Part shown: piece by piece, positions 44,021 to 57,864 of the stretch
Numbering within the stretch: position 1 is the first letter of the stretch
Layout of the letters: each line of letters starts with the position of its first letter
Assembly (NCBI GenBank): GCA_048013815.1
Contig: CM106586.1
Coordinates: 7,502,001 to 7,566,000, forward strand
Direction of reading: 5' to 3'
Origin: Setoptus koraiensis
Lineage: Eukaryota; Arthropoda
Length of the DNA stretch: 64,000 bases
The notes under the pieces: model-generated
Told to the model about the DNA's origin: nothing
Seen by the model: only the letters and a program-made list of their open reading frames with translations
Databases searched by the model: none
Made by a program: the position numbers and the translations under genes

Positions 44021-45767
44021 AAGCGCTTTCCGGGGCCGGTCGCGGAGACGGGCCCGGGTAGGTTGGCGGCTGGCGCTAGTTGTGATGTGCTACGGCCAGA
44101 TATACGCCGGTCAGCACGCGATGACGATAAACGACGCAACTGGCAGCATGAGTGCAACTACTTTTTAAAACAACCACCAGTTTCGTTTGGCCAGATTATG
44201 CTAATGAGATTGCTTTTGTTTCTTTCGCTTCTTTTGCTTCTTTCGATGGCCGCTGGTCGGCCGGCTGCCGGCCCGTCGCCCGCACCGGCCGACCAGCGGC
44301 CGGACTGGGCGACGGCGTCTCAGCGGCTCGTTGTGTCAGCGGCCAGCGTGGCCACGCGCCATTATCATTAATGTCGCGCCACTCGCCAGACTGGCCAGAT
44401 AAAAAGAGCGAGATTATTGCGGGCAAGATTATTGTTTTAAGTTGAGTTGAACACAGTGTCGCACGCGAGCCAAAGTGGGCCAAGTGAAAAAATTGTATCC
44501 TCCGACGAGAGTGACTTTAATTCGCCGCTGCGAGCAGCAAAACAGAGAAAGTCCGGCCCGAATAATAAAACTGTGCGAAGAACAAAAACTGGCCGTATCA
44601 CTCACAAATTCAGCCCAGGCAATTTTTGCGATACTCGCACTCGAGTCGACAGTCTCGACACCGAATACACGGACCGCTGGACATATATATAGATGTGTCG
44701 TTATTCGCGCCCAGGGGCGTCAATGTCCAGACGCGCGACTCGACGTATTATACGGGCCGGCCGATATCGGTGTCCGCGTGCGCGTCGGCGAGCGTAATCA
44801 AATAAGAGCCCCGGGATTAGAGATGGATATAGATATAGGGCGCGAAAGGATTCTGGCCGCTCGCCGGCCCCACCGAGCGACACAGGCCGGCAGGGGGCTG
44901 GCTGGCGAGGGCCCCAAGTCGAGCGAGGGCCCAAATTCGAGCGAGGGCCCAAAGTGCAAAGTCAGACAGTTAATCCGAAGATAATTATTATGTATCATCT
45001 GTGTGGGTGCATCTTGCGGCCGCCACTGGCCTGGCAATGGGCGCTTTCGCAGCCATTATTGGATCTCGCTCACTCTCTTGGCTCTCACTCTCTTGGATCC
45101 GCTGGCCGTGGCCGCTCGCCAAGGCCGGCCCCACTCTCTGCCCAGAAGGACACAAATCTGCTTAGGTGAATTTACTTAGACTTGGCCACTCTTGGCTAAT
45201 AACGCTCACTTGGCCCCTGGCGCCGGCTTGCCGCCAGTTTCGTTTGGCCAGCGCCAGTAATACCCGTGGCCTTGGTCGGGAAGCGCGCTGGGGCCCGCTC
45301 CCATCTCTGGCTGGCACTCGATATGGCGGGATTAGGCCGCTGGTGCCCGAGCGGCTCTCTCAAGTTGCCACTGCCAACGAGTACTTGTGCGCATTGTGTG
45401 TGCCTTTCGAGCCGTGCACATTTATAATGGACAACATATGATGCACAACCATCATGTGTGTGATATATGGCGCTTAATTGTTGGGGCCCCGCGCTCGGCC
45501 CGTGATGAGATAAATAAAAACGTAGGCCAGACGTCAATGCGCTGGCTCACTGTCGAAAATGGCATTTGCGACTTGACTCGGGATTGACTTTGGCGGTGCG
45601 CCGGATAAATTGATTTGGTCTACGTTGGGCGTCTCGTATCGTATACGTACGTGACTCGTGTCCGGCTAAAAACAAAACAACAAGGCAAACAAACAAGACA
45701 AACGCAAACAAGCCCCCCGATCTGCCGGTGCGGGCGACCTGTCAGAGTGCGCGTGCCGTCTCGCGCT

Positions 45768-45868
45768 GCAACCGCACAACTCGTGCAACCGGCAACCCGT
45801 GCAACCGGCAACCCGTGCAACTTCGCAACTCGTGCAACTGCACAACTCGTGCAACTGCACAACTCGCG
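45768..45868. repeat. 11-bp tandem repeat, degenerate
   Basis: Repeated CAACTCGTGCA / CAACCCGTGCA words about 11 bp apart. Confidence 0.82.
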
Positions 45869-46339
45869 CAAACGTTTCCCTTCTCGGAGCGTTTCCGCGG
45901 GCCCGAGGAAACGCGACGGGCACGACGGGCAGCGCAACACTGCGCCCGACCGCTCGGGCCGGTGCCCACTTTGCTCGGCGCGTCTCACCGGACGACTCTG
46001 GCGGCCTCGCGGCAACTTGTCGCGACAAGTTCACCACCAGTCGGGCGCCCGACAAGTTCAAGTTGTTTGGCAGCCGGCGCAGCATTCAAATTGTCAAACT
46101 CATATCCAGGTCGCTGCGTTGTCACGCCAGATTTCGCCCAAGTGTGCCCGTCCCAATGCAAACACGCTGCGTGTGTGTGTGTGTGTGCTAATGTGGCGCT
46201 GATGGTAATGTATCCGTGCCCCAATCCGCAAACTCATAACGACACCCCGGAGAGGGCCCCACACACACACGCACACGCACACATTAGCGCATTTGCTCGC
46301 GGCTAATTTACTTTCGAGCCTCGAGTCGCGGGCGCGCCA

Positions 46340-46437
46340 GCGAGAGCCCCAAAGTGAGCGAGAGCCCCAAAGTGAGCGAAAGCTCCAAAGTGAGCGAAAG
46401 CTAGAAAGTGAGCGAAAGCTAGAAAGTGAGCGAAAGC
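46340..46437. repeat. 18-bp tandem repeat, about 5 copies
   Basis: Units of AGTGAGCGARAGCYMSAA; the right-hand copies are the most alike. Confidence 0.88.
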
Positions 46438-46828
46438 GGCCCCATTCGCGCCGGCCAGCCACACGAAACTGCGACCCGAAGATACAATCTCGCATACACA
46501 TCATGTGCAATATAAATATTGTTATCACCGGCGAGCCGCTCAGCTTATCTGTGCCTGTACAGACAAGCCAGCCAATGGCAGACAGGTGACGCAGGTGAAT
46601 TGGGCCCCGTACGTATGCAGATAAATAAGGCCAGCAGAGGCGTGACATCTCTAAAGTCATTACGTCACGCTACTAGTGACAGCTAAATGGCTGTTGGATG
46701 GCAGCGCGAAACGGCAAAGGATGCAGACGAACGTGACGCGTAGCCACCAGGGCAATTCATTCAAAATTCATTTTGAATGATTCGCATCAGGCCGAGCGCT
46801 CCGGGGAGACAGCCGCCTCGTGCAATGC

Positions 46829-46912
46829 CGTTTGGGGCCCCCTGGCCCACCGCTCACCGGCTGCACATTGCAAGCCACAGCCAGTGAGCGGTGGGCCAGG
46901 GGGCCCCAAACG
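46829..46912. repeat. Perfect 29-bp inverted repeat with 26-bp loop
   Basis: Arm 46829-46857 is exactly complementary to 46884-46912; each arm contains GGGGCCCC. The transcript of either strand would fold into a stable, perfectly paired stem of 29 bp. Confidence 0.93.
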
Positions 46913-47135
46913 AATGTCTGAATATTTACAAAGTGAAAACTTGCGCCAACTGGCTCTGCTCGGTCTTTCAGCACGACACACTTTGGCGCCATTATGTGGA
47001 TCACATAATAATTGTACCGCTGCCTGATGCATATATGAATATGCGGCCGCCTGGCGCCCGTGTGTGAATATGCGCCTGCCAGAGTGGGTGCCCGTTGGAT
47101 ATGCGCCACTCTGAAACTGCCGCCACTATCTCGGA

Positions 47136-47204
47136 CATCCACTGTCGGGATATCCACTGTCGGGACATCCACTGTCGCGATATCCACTGTCGCGATATTC
47201 ACTG
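47136..47204. repeat. 15-bp tandem repeat, 4.6 copies
   Basis: Units of YATCCACTGTCGSGA in a regular alternation of two versions. Confidence 0.9.
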
Positions 47205-49157
47205 ACGTTGGCCTATTTATTAATGCTGCGGATGTGAATATCCACAAGCGGATCATTCGCGCAAAGTGGATATTCGCGCAGAGCGGATCATTCACGTAAA
47301 GCGGATATCCACTTATGGCGCAAGCAGCGCTTGTGTGCAACAATAACAAACAGATGAATATAATAATATTGTTAAAAATAATAATATCAGATATTCATGG
47401 GATGCGGCGAGCGCATGATGGGCCAGCCCAGGGCGCGACCGCTGGCCGGCGGGCTCGCCATCAGCTGTTCGATTGTCGGGTTCAGTTTGGGGCAGCGCTG
47501 ACAGTGGACAGATGAAAAATGGATTATTCATGGATGGGGGCAGCTGACAAGTGCGGCCGACTTGAGCGCTCGTCGCGGGTCTCGCCGGGCGCGCCCCGGT
47601 GCCCGGCCGATCGCTGATCGAGATGGCGGGCTAATTGGCGACCGCGCTCGCCAGGCCGGCACGCAAATGATTTGTCGGCTGCGGCGGGCGGGCGGGCGGG
47701 CATCAAATCAGTTGCGACACTGGCAACTGTCACAACTGTCACCGGTGCGCACACGGGCGCCCCGGTCAGCTCACATGGGCGCACCGGTCAGCGCACAGGT
47801 GACCTGGCTGCAAACTGTGAATTTGCGGAGCCTCACAATTCGCAGCGCACAATTTCAAATTGTCGAACTGGGCCCCTCGATTCGGGCTCGCTGTCGGGCC
47901 GAGTGGCGCGGCCGGCTAGCCCGTGGGCCGGTCAGCGGTCGGCCGGTCAGCGGGCCGGGATTGTTGCCGGCAGGGCAATTTGGCATTTTGCAAAACGCAA
48001 TCATCATTAGCGTAGATGGAGCGATAGCCGCTCCGTTTCCCATGACCGCGCGAGACAAACAAACCGGGCGCCACGAAACGCAAACACGAATTTCGGGCAC
48101 GGCGCATCGTCGCAGCAGATCTTATCTAACAGTGTCTCGCACGGCCATACGACACCCGCGATTGCCGGCCATTGAGTATGCATACACCTCTGTATGCTGT
48201 ACCTCTGCATACCGCTGCGCGGTTGTCCGGCCCGAGAGGCGCGCGGCGCGGCGCGGCTCGGCGCAAACCGCATCGCAAAAACAAGCTGATTAGCTAGCAT
48301 GAATACTAATGCGCCAGCACTAACTAATGTCAGCCATTGTTATTGTCGTTACATAATATAAAAGTTGGCGTTTACATTAATGGCGCTGGCTGCGATTGTC
48401 ACTGTCGGCGGCGTTGCTGTCACAATGCAGCGGCGGCGGCGGTACCGTCTGCGTAATGCACAACGCCAAGCCCGCGGTCCGCAGCGGTCCGCAGCGGCAC
48501 TGCCGACGGTCTGCGGTACCCGCGCTGACAGCAAATATATACCCGGCAAGCGATGGCGTGCTCGCCAGTCGCAGATACGCGCCTTGTGAGAGTACGTGGC
48601 TATATGTATATTAGTGGGCCCCATTGTCATGTTAATTATTTGTTTGGCCCGTGCGCGCATGCAGCGCACAATCAACTGGCTAATTTATTTATGCAAATGC
48701 AGCCATCTATCTGGCGGCGGGCGACTGGCGGGCAAACTGGGCGAGCGCAAGTGAGCGAGTTTGAGGCCCCGCGAGTTGCGCAGCGCCGAGCAAAACTGGC
48801 GCTCACATAATCATATAATTGTGATACATTAATTAATGTTAGCGGCCACTTTAGGCCGCCCGCTCTGTGCCGTTGCGCATTCAATCGGCTCGAGCCCGTC
48901 GGCCCCAATCCAGTCAATCCAGTCGCTACATTTAGTCCGGCTATTAGTGCGCGGGTCGCCCTGAAGCCAATTGATGGGGCACTCGGTGCGCCAGTGCGCG
49001 TCTTGCGACGATGATGTTTTTATTATCTTTTTGTCATGCAAAACCAACACAAACAACGCCAAATTGAAAGCGCCGGTCAGTGTTATGGACGATTAACATG
49101 AGCCAAGAGCCGTTTGCGTCGGCCATTTTTATGGTCAGTTATACAATTGTTGTCGTG

Positions 49158-49226
49158 CGCGATTGTTGTCGTTGTTGTTGCGCGATTGTTGTCGTTGTTG
49201 TTGCGCGATTGTTGTCGTTGTTGCCG
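49158..49226. repeat. 23-bp tandem repeat, 3 copies
   Basis: Units of CGCGATTGTTGTCGTTGTTG plus three bases; only the last copy has a change. Confidence 0.92.
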
Positions 49227-49659
49227 TTGCTGGCGCGGACTGATTGGGGCCCGCGTTTTTGCGCGCTAACTCTCTTTTTGGCCAGCACACTAACGCGCGC
49301 CCCATCATCAAATAAATTCAACGCAGTCAGCTAGTGGCCATTCAATGCTCACTGTAGCAAACACACCAGCAAACAATACCCAATTCACAGTCACAATGGC
49401 GGTAGCCCATTTGATTGGCGCCCCCGCCCCCTGCCGCTCGCCAGCCGCAATTGTCGGCGGCCCGGCGCATGGTGAGCCCGGGTCAGCTGATCGCGAGGGT
49501 CGGTCGGTGCATAATCGCGTTACTTAGCGTTGCGCGCACTTCGGTTTCTCGACTTGTCGCTAGGTCACCTCCGGCCAGCCCAACTGGACGCGCTCCAATC
49601 TAGGCCCGATCTGGGCACGGTCTCACCCAACTGGGCTGCACGAGCTAGGTGAGACCGCG

Positions 49660-49785
49660 CTGACCAGTGGCCACTCTCAGCTGACCAGTGGCCACTCTCG
49701 GCTGACCAGTGGCCACTCTCAGCTGACCAGTGGCCACTCTCAGCTGACCAGTGGCCACTCTCGGCTGACCAGTGGCCACTGGTCA
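49660..49785. repeat. 21-bp tandem repeat, 6 copies
   Basis: Six units of CTGACCAGTGGCCACTCTC plus two bases, differing only at one alternating A/G position. The last unit runs into GGTCAG, creating a perfect 22-bp palindrome at 49765-49786. A ten-base inverted repeat (GGTCTCACC.. / ..GGTGAGACC) sits just left of the array. Confidence 0.93.
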
Positions 49786-52700
49786 GTGGACGGCGTGTCG
49801 CACTTGAGGAATGACGCCATTACGACGCAGTGTTCAGCAATGTTGTGCCCACGTTACGCAACTTCCAGTGTGTTACGCAATGGCGAGAGTGTTACGCAGT
49901 GCCGATAGTGCAACAAGGTTGTGCAACATTGTGCTTGCCGTGTCGCGCCCGACCTGCCGAACCGCTATCGAGCCGACGGCACGAAATGGTGCCCCGCTGC
50001 TCGAGCGACTCACCACGAGCTGGCTCGCGACTCGTGCTCGTGCAGCCAGCTTGACGGGGCACGTGGTGGCTGGCGGCGGCGCTAATCTCATAACGACATC
50101 GGCGACACATTAATGCGCTGGCCCGGTCGCCAGTGGCCAGCTCACACTGGCGGCCAGCGCGCGCACAGACCGGGCCAGGGGCGAAAATTCAAATTAGATG
50201 ATCAATCTAAGATATGACCGTTCGGCGCAGCCATGTGATTATGTCGCGCACAGCATAATCATATGGCTGTGGCGACAAACACGCGACACTCAAGGCACAC
50301 ATTATCTGGGGCTAACCTTGCGGGGCGCGTGCGGAAGCGAACGCGCCGAGCTCGCCAAAAGAACGCGCCAAACGAGCTCGCCAAGCAACGCACAAAACGA
50401 ACTCGATAAACGACGGGCCGAACGACGCGCCGAGCGAAATAGCTGGCTGGCGCACAATTGGCGCATGACAAACAATCGCTCTTTATCATATCACCTCAAG
50501 GCTTAAGCGTTTTGCGATAACAATAATTGTCCGTTGGGCGCCGTTACGCAACAAACGCACGCACCACAGTGCCCAAACATAACGGTAAATACACACACTG
50601 ACTGGCCAGTTGGGCACACGCAACTTGTTTGCGTCTGGCCCCACTGACAAGTCAAGTGGGCGAGCTTTGGCCGCTCTCGTGCCGGCGCTGCATGCTCTGA
50701 TTGTGTCAGAGGCGCGGGCGCCTCGCGAGCCGCCCTATGCCGCCCGTACCGCGCGAGGTGTGCGTGCCGCACGCGGTATTCGTGCATTCGTGGCGCCTCA
50801 ACGCGCTCGAAACAAGTTGGCCGCTCAAACGCGAATTCGTTTGGGCGGCTCTCGCTTGTTGGCCGGCTCTCGCTTGTTGGCCGGCTCTGGCTTGTTGGCC
50901 GGCGAGGGCGCGTCACGATAAACTTTGTCAGTGGCTACTTTTTGCGTGGCGAGCGCCGGGCGCCACGCGACGCGCCAACGAGAGCGCCCCCTCGCGCAGA
51001 GTGTCCGCGCTCGCCACCAACAAGTCGTTGATGAAGTGCGAATTCACGCAAATCGGCCAGCCGTGATGCGCTCAATCAGGCATGATTGATCATGGCGACT
51101 GGCCCTCGCGCCGGCCACAGGCGGCCTCGCCGGCCAGCAAGCGCGATCGGTCCGCTGACCGGCCGCCCACGGCCAGCCATCTATGCCCGAGCTGCGCCCG
51201 AAGCACGCCTGAGCCGCTCAGCGCCCGAGCGTGTCGCGAGGGGCGGCGACCGGTCGCTTGAGCGGGCCCGACGATCGACGCGGCGAGTACTGGCTCACTG
51301 CTTGTGAGGGGCTCGCTTCGCTGCGCTCTAGCGGCCGGAGTGCAAAATTCAAACGCGGAAGTTTTGTTTTGCGCTGCACTGATTTGCGCTGTCTTGTCAT
51401 GTTAGCCCGTGCTCTGGCCTCGCTTCTAATGGCTTCCGGCAGCAGGCGGCGCTCGCACAGCCGCTGTAATGGGCTGTTAGCGGCCACAAACGCGAGTTGC
51501 CCGACACAAATACCATAAAGAGCGACCATACCCGCTGTGCGCCAGTGCACGGGTTGCAACTGTGGGGGCCGCGCTGGCCACTTACCTGTGTCCGTTTGCG
51601 AATTGGCGCCCATAACAAGTGCGGCGACACACAATAAACTGCTCGCTCGGGCCCCATTCGCTTTGATTCGATTGGGCTGATTTGATTTGGAGCGCGCGCA
51701 GCGTTGCCGCTCGAAATGAGATTATGCCGGCAAAATGAGAGGCCCGGCGCGCTGTTTTGCTGGCAGCGAGGCGCCGATAATAGCTGACAAAAACAAATAT
51801 TATGCCCGCGACTCGAGTTGCGACTCGCAGCTTGCGAGTGGGCGCAAAGTTTTGTGTATTTTGTGCAGTTTTGTGCAGTTTTGTGCAAAGTGCGAAAAGT
51901 TTGCGACAAAACAAACGCAAACAAACGACCAGCAAAGGCCCGAAACGAGCGTGCATGAATATGGCGTCGGCAGCCAATTTATTACGCATCAACTGACAAG
52001 CCACTGACTGCTGTCGGCCAGTCACTCGGGCCCCGGTCGGCGGGCCGGTTCGGGCCCGGCGCCCAGCGCTGCAGCAACCGGGCCGAACAAACAAGCGAGC
52101 AGCGTCTAGATAAATGACACAGGAAGCGCGCAATTGTTGTTGTTTGGTGCGCCTGTCGGACGCGCGCCCCTCTGGCGTGACAAACAGCAAGCTCGTGGCT
52201 GCTCGCTCGCGCAGCCACAAGCTGTCAGAACTTCTGACTCAGAAGGGGGCCCGTCGCCGGGCCACTCGGGCCGGCGCCCGCTTTTTCATGTGTGTTTTCG
52301 CATGTGCGTTTTTGCTGCCGACTAATTGGAGGGGGCCCGCGCAGCTCACTGCTCGTCAGAGCCCCACCGACGACGGCCACACCGACAACGGCCCGCGGAC
52401 GACGGCCGCGGACGACGGATTGTCCGCTGCACGGATCAAAGTGGCCAGAGTGACGCGCTCGGGACGCCGTCCGTCAACTGCGCACCGACGGGATCTCGCA
52501 CGACGCGCGCCAGATTGCGGCTCATTTGTGAGAGTGGCGCCACCGACACGTCGCTCGACACGATGCCAGTCGGACAAAATAAACTCGCCACTCTGTTGTT
52601 ATGCACCAGCTCCGGCATGCGCCGCTTGCGAGCCCCAAAATGCCACCCGCAAGTGGCGACACCGAGACAAAAAGCGAGCACCTGTCGAACCCGCTCCCGG

Positions 52701-55689
52701 CTCCCGGTCGCGCAAGCCGCGATCGCAAGCCGGCCCGGCGAGTGGGCGACGCGCCAACCACAAATGCAAACGACAACAATAATAATAAATTTTCATTAAC
52801 CGTGTTGCGCTCAACGCGTTGCGCGAGGTCAACGACCAACGGCCAATTCAAAACAAATTGCTCGAATGATAATAATAATCTAATTGGACCGCAAACGAAC
52901 GGGCCTTTTTACTGTTTTCAATTCTCCGGCGCGCCGAGAATTGCAAGCGGGCGCGATCGTCGGCAGAGAATCGCCGGCAGACAGTAAAAATATTCCACGG
53001 TCGCTTGTTTTTTCGCCAATTCGCTTGTTGTTTTGCGACTCGGCTCGCCCTTGCGCCGACATGTTGCATTTTGTTCAGTTGAGTTTGAGCGCCATGTAAA
53101 CTGAACGGCGGCGGCGCTGACGCAAGACGACTCCCCGCGCGAGAGCAGACCCTCCGCTCGGGCAAGTCCGCTCGCCATTAGGCCGCCTGAGTCAGCTCGC
53201 CATTGGGCCGCTTGCGTCAGCTCGCTATTAGGCCGACGGGCAGCCCATTTATCATAACATTGCGCTGGCGGCGGCGCGGCCTCCATTGCGGGCCGTGAGT
53301 TGCAGCCGGCCAATTGCGATCCGCGGGAATGCGCCGTTTTGCAGCAGCACTCCGGGCCGATTGATACTCGATGCAATCGCGATAACGCAATTGCGAGCTC
53401 TCAAGAGCGAGAGTCTCTATTGCTGGGCAGAGAGCCAGAAGCAGTAGCGACTTTTATTGACTACAACTAATTAGATGTTTTTAATGATTATTTTCATTAA
53501 CTTGTGTCCAATTGCCAACCCATTAAGTAATGGCGAGCAGCAGCGAGCATCAATCATGGCAGCAGCGGCGGCGGTTTATTGCCGCCGCTGCGGCCACCAT
53601 CGCGACGGCATTGCGGGCTCGGCGCGGCGGCCGACCGCCGAGCCTCGCCTGGCCGGCCCGCGGCCATAAAAACCGCTACGCTGGCCGACAATTCTCGCAC
53701 CGGGTCTCACGCCGGTGTCGACATGCCCATTCCGGGACAATATGCACATGTGTCGGCGACAATTATCGGCTGGCTATTGCTACTTATTATTACTGTGTCA
53801 GCGGCCATGATTCAGCGCGGCCGGACCCCCGGCGAGCGGGCCAGTCGCAAACGGATTGGCGGCTCGCTGTGTCGCCACTGTTGCTGTGACCGGGCGCCGC
53901 CGCTCCGATCGGGCGCCGCTGCTGTGACCGGGCGCCGCTGCTGTGATCGGGCGCGGCCGGTCTGTCCGACCGGGCGAGTCCCGTTGTCGGCGGATTATCA
54001 GGCGATTGGAGCGGACAATTGTGAGGTCTCGCCGTGGGCAAATTCGACGCTGGCGAGACTCGCTTGCGGTCACTGATGCGCGGTGTCGGGCCGGCCGCAA
54101 TCGCCGCCAGCATGCATAAATATGATATCACATTCATACGAAATACAAATGTGAGTATGAGCGCAAATGCAAGCCGTAAATATAAGCATAAATACAAATA
54201 CAGCCAGAAATATAAGCGAAAATGCAAATACTAAACGCATCAGATGCGTTCTGTTGCGCCAAGACGCAAGATAAGTGACAAGTTTGCAGTGCTCACTTTG
54301 CAATTTTGTAAGGCAAGTTTGTGTGAGTTCGGCAGCGTCAGCCAATCAATATCTCGGCTGGCGATCGGCTCGTCAAACATTGGCAACATGGCAACGTTTG
54401 CAGCGCAACTTGACAGATGCCCAACAGATAATTGGCGCTGCAATTATCTGTCCATCAGGCCGAAATTCAAGTGCTCGCACCACATTGGGCTCCGCGTCAC
54501 GGGAATTATAAATAGATGGACGCAGAGATAAGGGCCGGCGATAAATTGATTCGCACAGAATTGATATTTGCCACTCGATCGGTGCACCATTCAATGCCGG
54601 CAATTCATACTGCCGTCGACGTTGTGACTATTCATTATGAAATGGCACTGGCGTCTCGTAGCGACATGCCGTTGCCTAGCGACCACTCCACCTGAAGCTG
54701 GCCGTGGGGCTGGCGCGAGGCGCCGCAAGAAAGAATTTATTGCTCGTTGTGCCCGCTGCCCAATTGAAGCGCTCCCTCTTTTGGCCGTTCCTCGACCATT
54801 CTTTGGCCGTTCTTTGCCCGTTCTTTGGTCACTCGTTGGCCGCTCGCTGGCCGCTCGTTGGCCGATCCTCGGCCGTTCCTTGGCGAGTCGGCACTTGTGC
54901 TCGGCCGCCCTCTGGCCGCTCGCTCGTCCCGTCGGTCGGCGCCCGTTGGAACCGCTGGCGGCCACTCGAACTGGCCGCCGAGCGCAAACTTGCACACTGG
55001 CCGAGCACAAACTCGCCAACTGGCCGCCGAGCACAATTGGCCCGCGACGCCAGCGCAGTCCATTCATCACACAAACAAACGGCAGCAACGGCGACCGTCC
55101 GCACAGCGAGGGCGCAACTGCCTCAAAATGCCGCTCGCCCGGCATTTTGAGCTCGCCCGGCTGTCGGGCCGCGTTTCGGCCATATTTTGCGGCTCTACAA
55201 GGGCCGGGCACAGCGTGAAGCGGCGGCGGACCGCCGCCCAATAGCGCGCTACCGACTGCACAAGGCACGAGGCACGAGGAAGCGTGCGAAGAACAGTCGA
55301 GGAATTCCTCGACTGGCCAGCGCCGGCTGTGAGAACTGGCTGGCGCAAATTCGCGTGCTTCGTGCGCGCTCGGCACCGGCCAGCGTTCGCCGGCGCGCCT
55401 TCAGCGTGTCGCGCGGCTCGCCCGCATCGACCGCCACCAGCGAGCCACCAGTTGAGCGGCCGGTCGGGCCGCCGATCGGGCCGCCAGTCGAGCGGCGACC
55501 AGTCGAGCTGCCGCGGCAAGCGGCGATCGGCGGCCAGTGAAGAGTTGAGAACCGTTATCCGGCCAAATTTGCCAAACTGGCCGCAGTTGCAGTGTGAGCT
55601 GGCCGCAAGGTGGTCCGGCGGCCACAACAATGCGACATTGTGCATCGGGCGCAATGTTTGCGTTGCTCAACGCACAAGCCCAACACCGA

Positions 55690-55803
55690 CACGGATATTT
55701 GGCATGGTGCGGCACGGATATTCGGCATGGTGCGGCACGGATATTTGGCATTGTGCGGCACGGATATTTGATATTGTTTCGGCACGGATATCGTATTGTG
55801 ATT
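55690..55803. repeat. 23-bp tandem repeat, about 5 copies
   Basis: Units of CACGGATATTTGGCATGGTG plus three bases; the last two are more divergent. Confidence 0.9.
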
Positions 55804-56507
55804 ACTGGCGGCGCTGACAAGTGTGCTGACCCTGAGGCCGTCGGTCATTAATCACGCTGGTTGTTGCCGTGAGCGCGTTGTCGGCCGGCAGCAATCACAA
55901 TGTTGTATTCGTGCCGAAACAATGCGCCCACGAATGACGCCGAAATTGGTCACTGCAAATAAACTGAGCACACTTGGCAGGCGCCAATTAACAATTTATT
56001 TATGCATATCCATATTTATCCGCGCTTGACATTGCGCGCCGGCGGCTCTAAGTGGCGCTGAGCGCAATTACCGGCACAGGTCACTTCATTACACCCGTTT
56101 GCAGCGGCGGGCGACAGGCGGGGGGCGGGCCCAGAGTGACAGGTGATGAGTTTATTATTTGCCTTTCGCTCCCACTCCGGTCTTTGGCCGCTGCGGGCCG
56201 GCGGTCGCATTGGCCGCCCTGTCCGCCCGCAGAAAAGGCTCGACCGGCCCATTATTCGTATAGTTGGGGGCCCGAGCGCGCAAATTACACATGCTCACGA
56301 GCTGGCGACCGCTCGACGGTGTTGAGCTGCGGGCCCCCAATTTTCTCTCGTGCCCAGCATCTCTGCCAGCGGATGCTCACACCTAGCAATAATGGGCACA
56401 ACAACAGCGCGCGACAAGTGCGCTATTACGGCCATCTGGTCGGCGCGTCCCAAACCGGACCGACCATTAATCTCGCTGCCCGCCGGGCGGGCGACTCTGG
56501 TCACCAG

Positions 56508-56568
56508 AGGCCGGACTGTGGTGATCGGAGGCCGGACTGCGGTGATCGAAGGCCGGACTGTGGCGACC
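56508..56568. repeat. 21-bp tandem repeat, 3 copies
   Basis: Units of AGGCCGGACTGYGGTGATCG plus one base. Confidence 0.88.
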
Positions 56569-57085
56569 AATTGTTGATTGTGCCGCTTGCTGTGCAAACA
56601 AACGAGGCGCAATTATTCACATGCGTGCTTAGCGATCGCGTTCGGTCGCTCGGGCGCGTCACGCGGCCCGCGCGGCAAGCACGAGATTGGCCGATATTAA
56701 CTCGGTAGGCAGCGGCGCTGCCAGCAGGGCAATTAAGCGGCCCCGATTATGGCACCGAGCGGCGGCTTTACGGGCGCTGCGTCGGTCGTCGTCGGTCGTC
56801 GTCGGTCGGTGGGCGCTCGCTTGGGCCAGCACGAGCAGCGCAAGGGGATTATGTAAGGGGCGCGATTGTCAAATGCTACGTTGCCGCGATTCGCAGTCCG
56901 TTGCTGATAAATCTCTCCTGTGTCCTGTGTGCGTTATTGTTGCGCACCCGACTTCGCCGACCGGCCAGATTTATCGGCTGCGCGCCCGGGCCGGCCCGCC
57001 GACAACTGCAGGCCGCCGACAACTGCGGGCCCGCTGACACTGTGCAACTGTGCACTTAAGTAGCCGCCCGGCGCACAATTGTGCG

Positions 57086-57125
57086 ACAATAATGTCTCAA
57101 TAATGGCACATTGAGACATTATTGT
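57086..57125. repeat. Inverted repeat, 15-bp perfect arms
   Basis: ACAATAATGTCTCAA and its complement are separated by 10 bp. Confidence 0.9.
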
Positions 57126-57575
57126 GCGCCGCCAATGTCCAGTGCGCCGTGCGGCACAACTGACCATTAGCGGCCATTAGCGGCCATTGGCAGCGCCCGT
57201 TGCCACCGACAACCGACTTGGCAACGGCCAGATGGTGGCGCTGCTCCGGTGCGACGCTGCGCCACTAAAATTACAAGTTGTTGTTTGCCGACAACATATA
57301 TCACACAATCGCATCACTCGGCATAATAGCACAATAACAGCCACTTGTGACATTGGTCGCTCATTGCGAGCCGGTCGCTACAAGTCGCTCATTACGAGTC
57401 GTTGCGAGGCCGAGCCGCGAGCTGCGAGCGGGTCGAGCTGCGAGCGGGTCGAGTTGCGACGCGGGCCGGTCGTTGCGGGCCGATTGTTGCGGGTCCGTTG
57501 TTGCGGGAGCTGCCAGCTACGCCCTTGCGGCGCCATTTACATAATAAACGCCTGCGAGTCACAAGTTGCGACGTA

Positions 57576-57612
57576 ACGTGATCACGGCAACATGATGCCG
57601 CCGTGATCACGT
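57576..57612. repeat. Inverted repeat, 13-bp perfect arms
   Basis: ACGTGATCACGGC and its complement are separated by 11 bp; each arm also contains the palindrome CGTGATCACG. Confidence 0.88.
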
Positions 57613-57766
57613 AATATCGCAATACTGCGATATTGCGATGCGATGCGCAGCGACCCGAGCGTGACACACTCGAGTTAGTTGGTCGGGCCGGTCGCCTGCG
57701 AGCTGGCCGTCGTGCATCGTGCGTCATGCCGATCATGCCGAGGGTCTCGGCGGACCGGTCAGCGGT

Positions 57767-57795
57767 ATACCGTGTGGCGAATTGCCACACGGTAT
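57767..57795. repeat. Inverted repeat, 12-bp perfect arms
   Basis: ATACCGTGTGGC and its complement are separated by the five bases GAATT. Confidence 0.9.
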
Positions 57796-57864
57796 AGATA
57801 TTTGTATATTTGAGCGGGGCAGGCCAACCCAAATACACAAACATCCATGCCCCAAAATATCCTA

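Noticed and set aside
54100-54240. Minus-strand ATG frame starting MRLVFAFSLIFLAVFVF, a possible signal peptide for the Dpr gene
   Set aside because: Hydrophobicity is plausible, but the DNA is a degenerate AT-rich repeat (AAATATAAGC words), and no good donor in phase 1 follows. Too weak to annotate.
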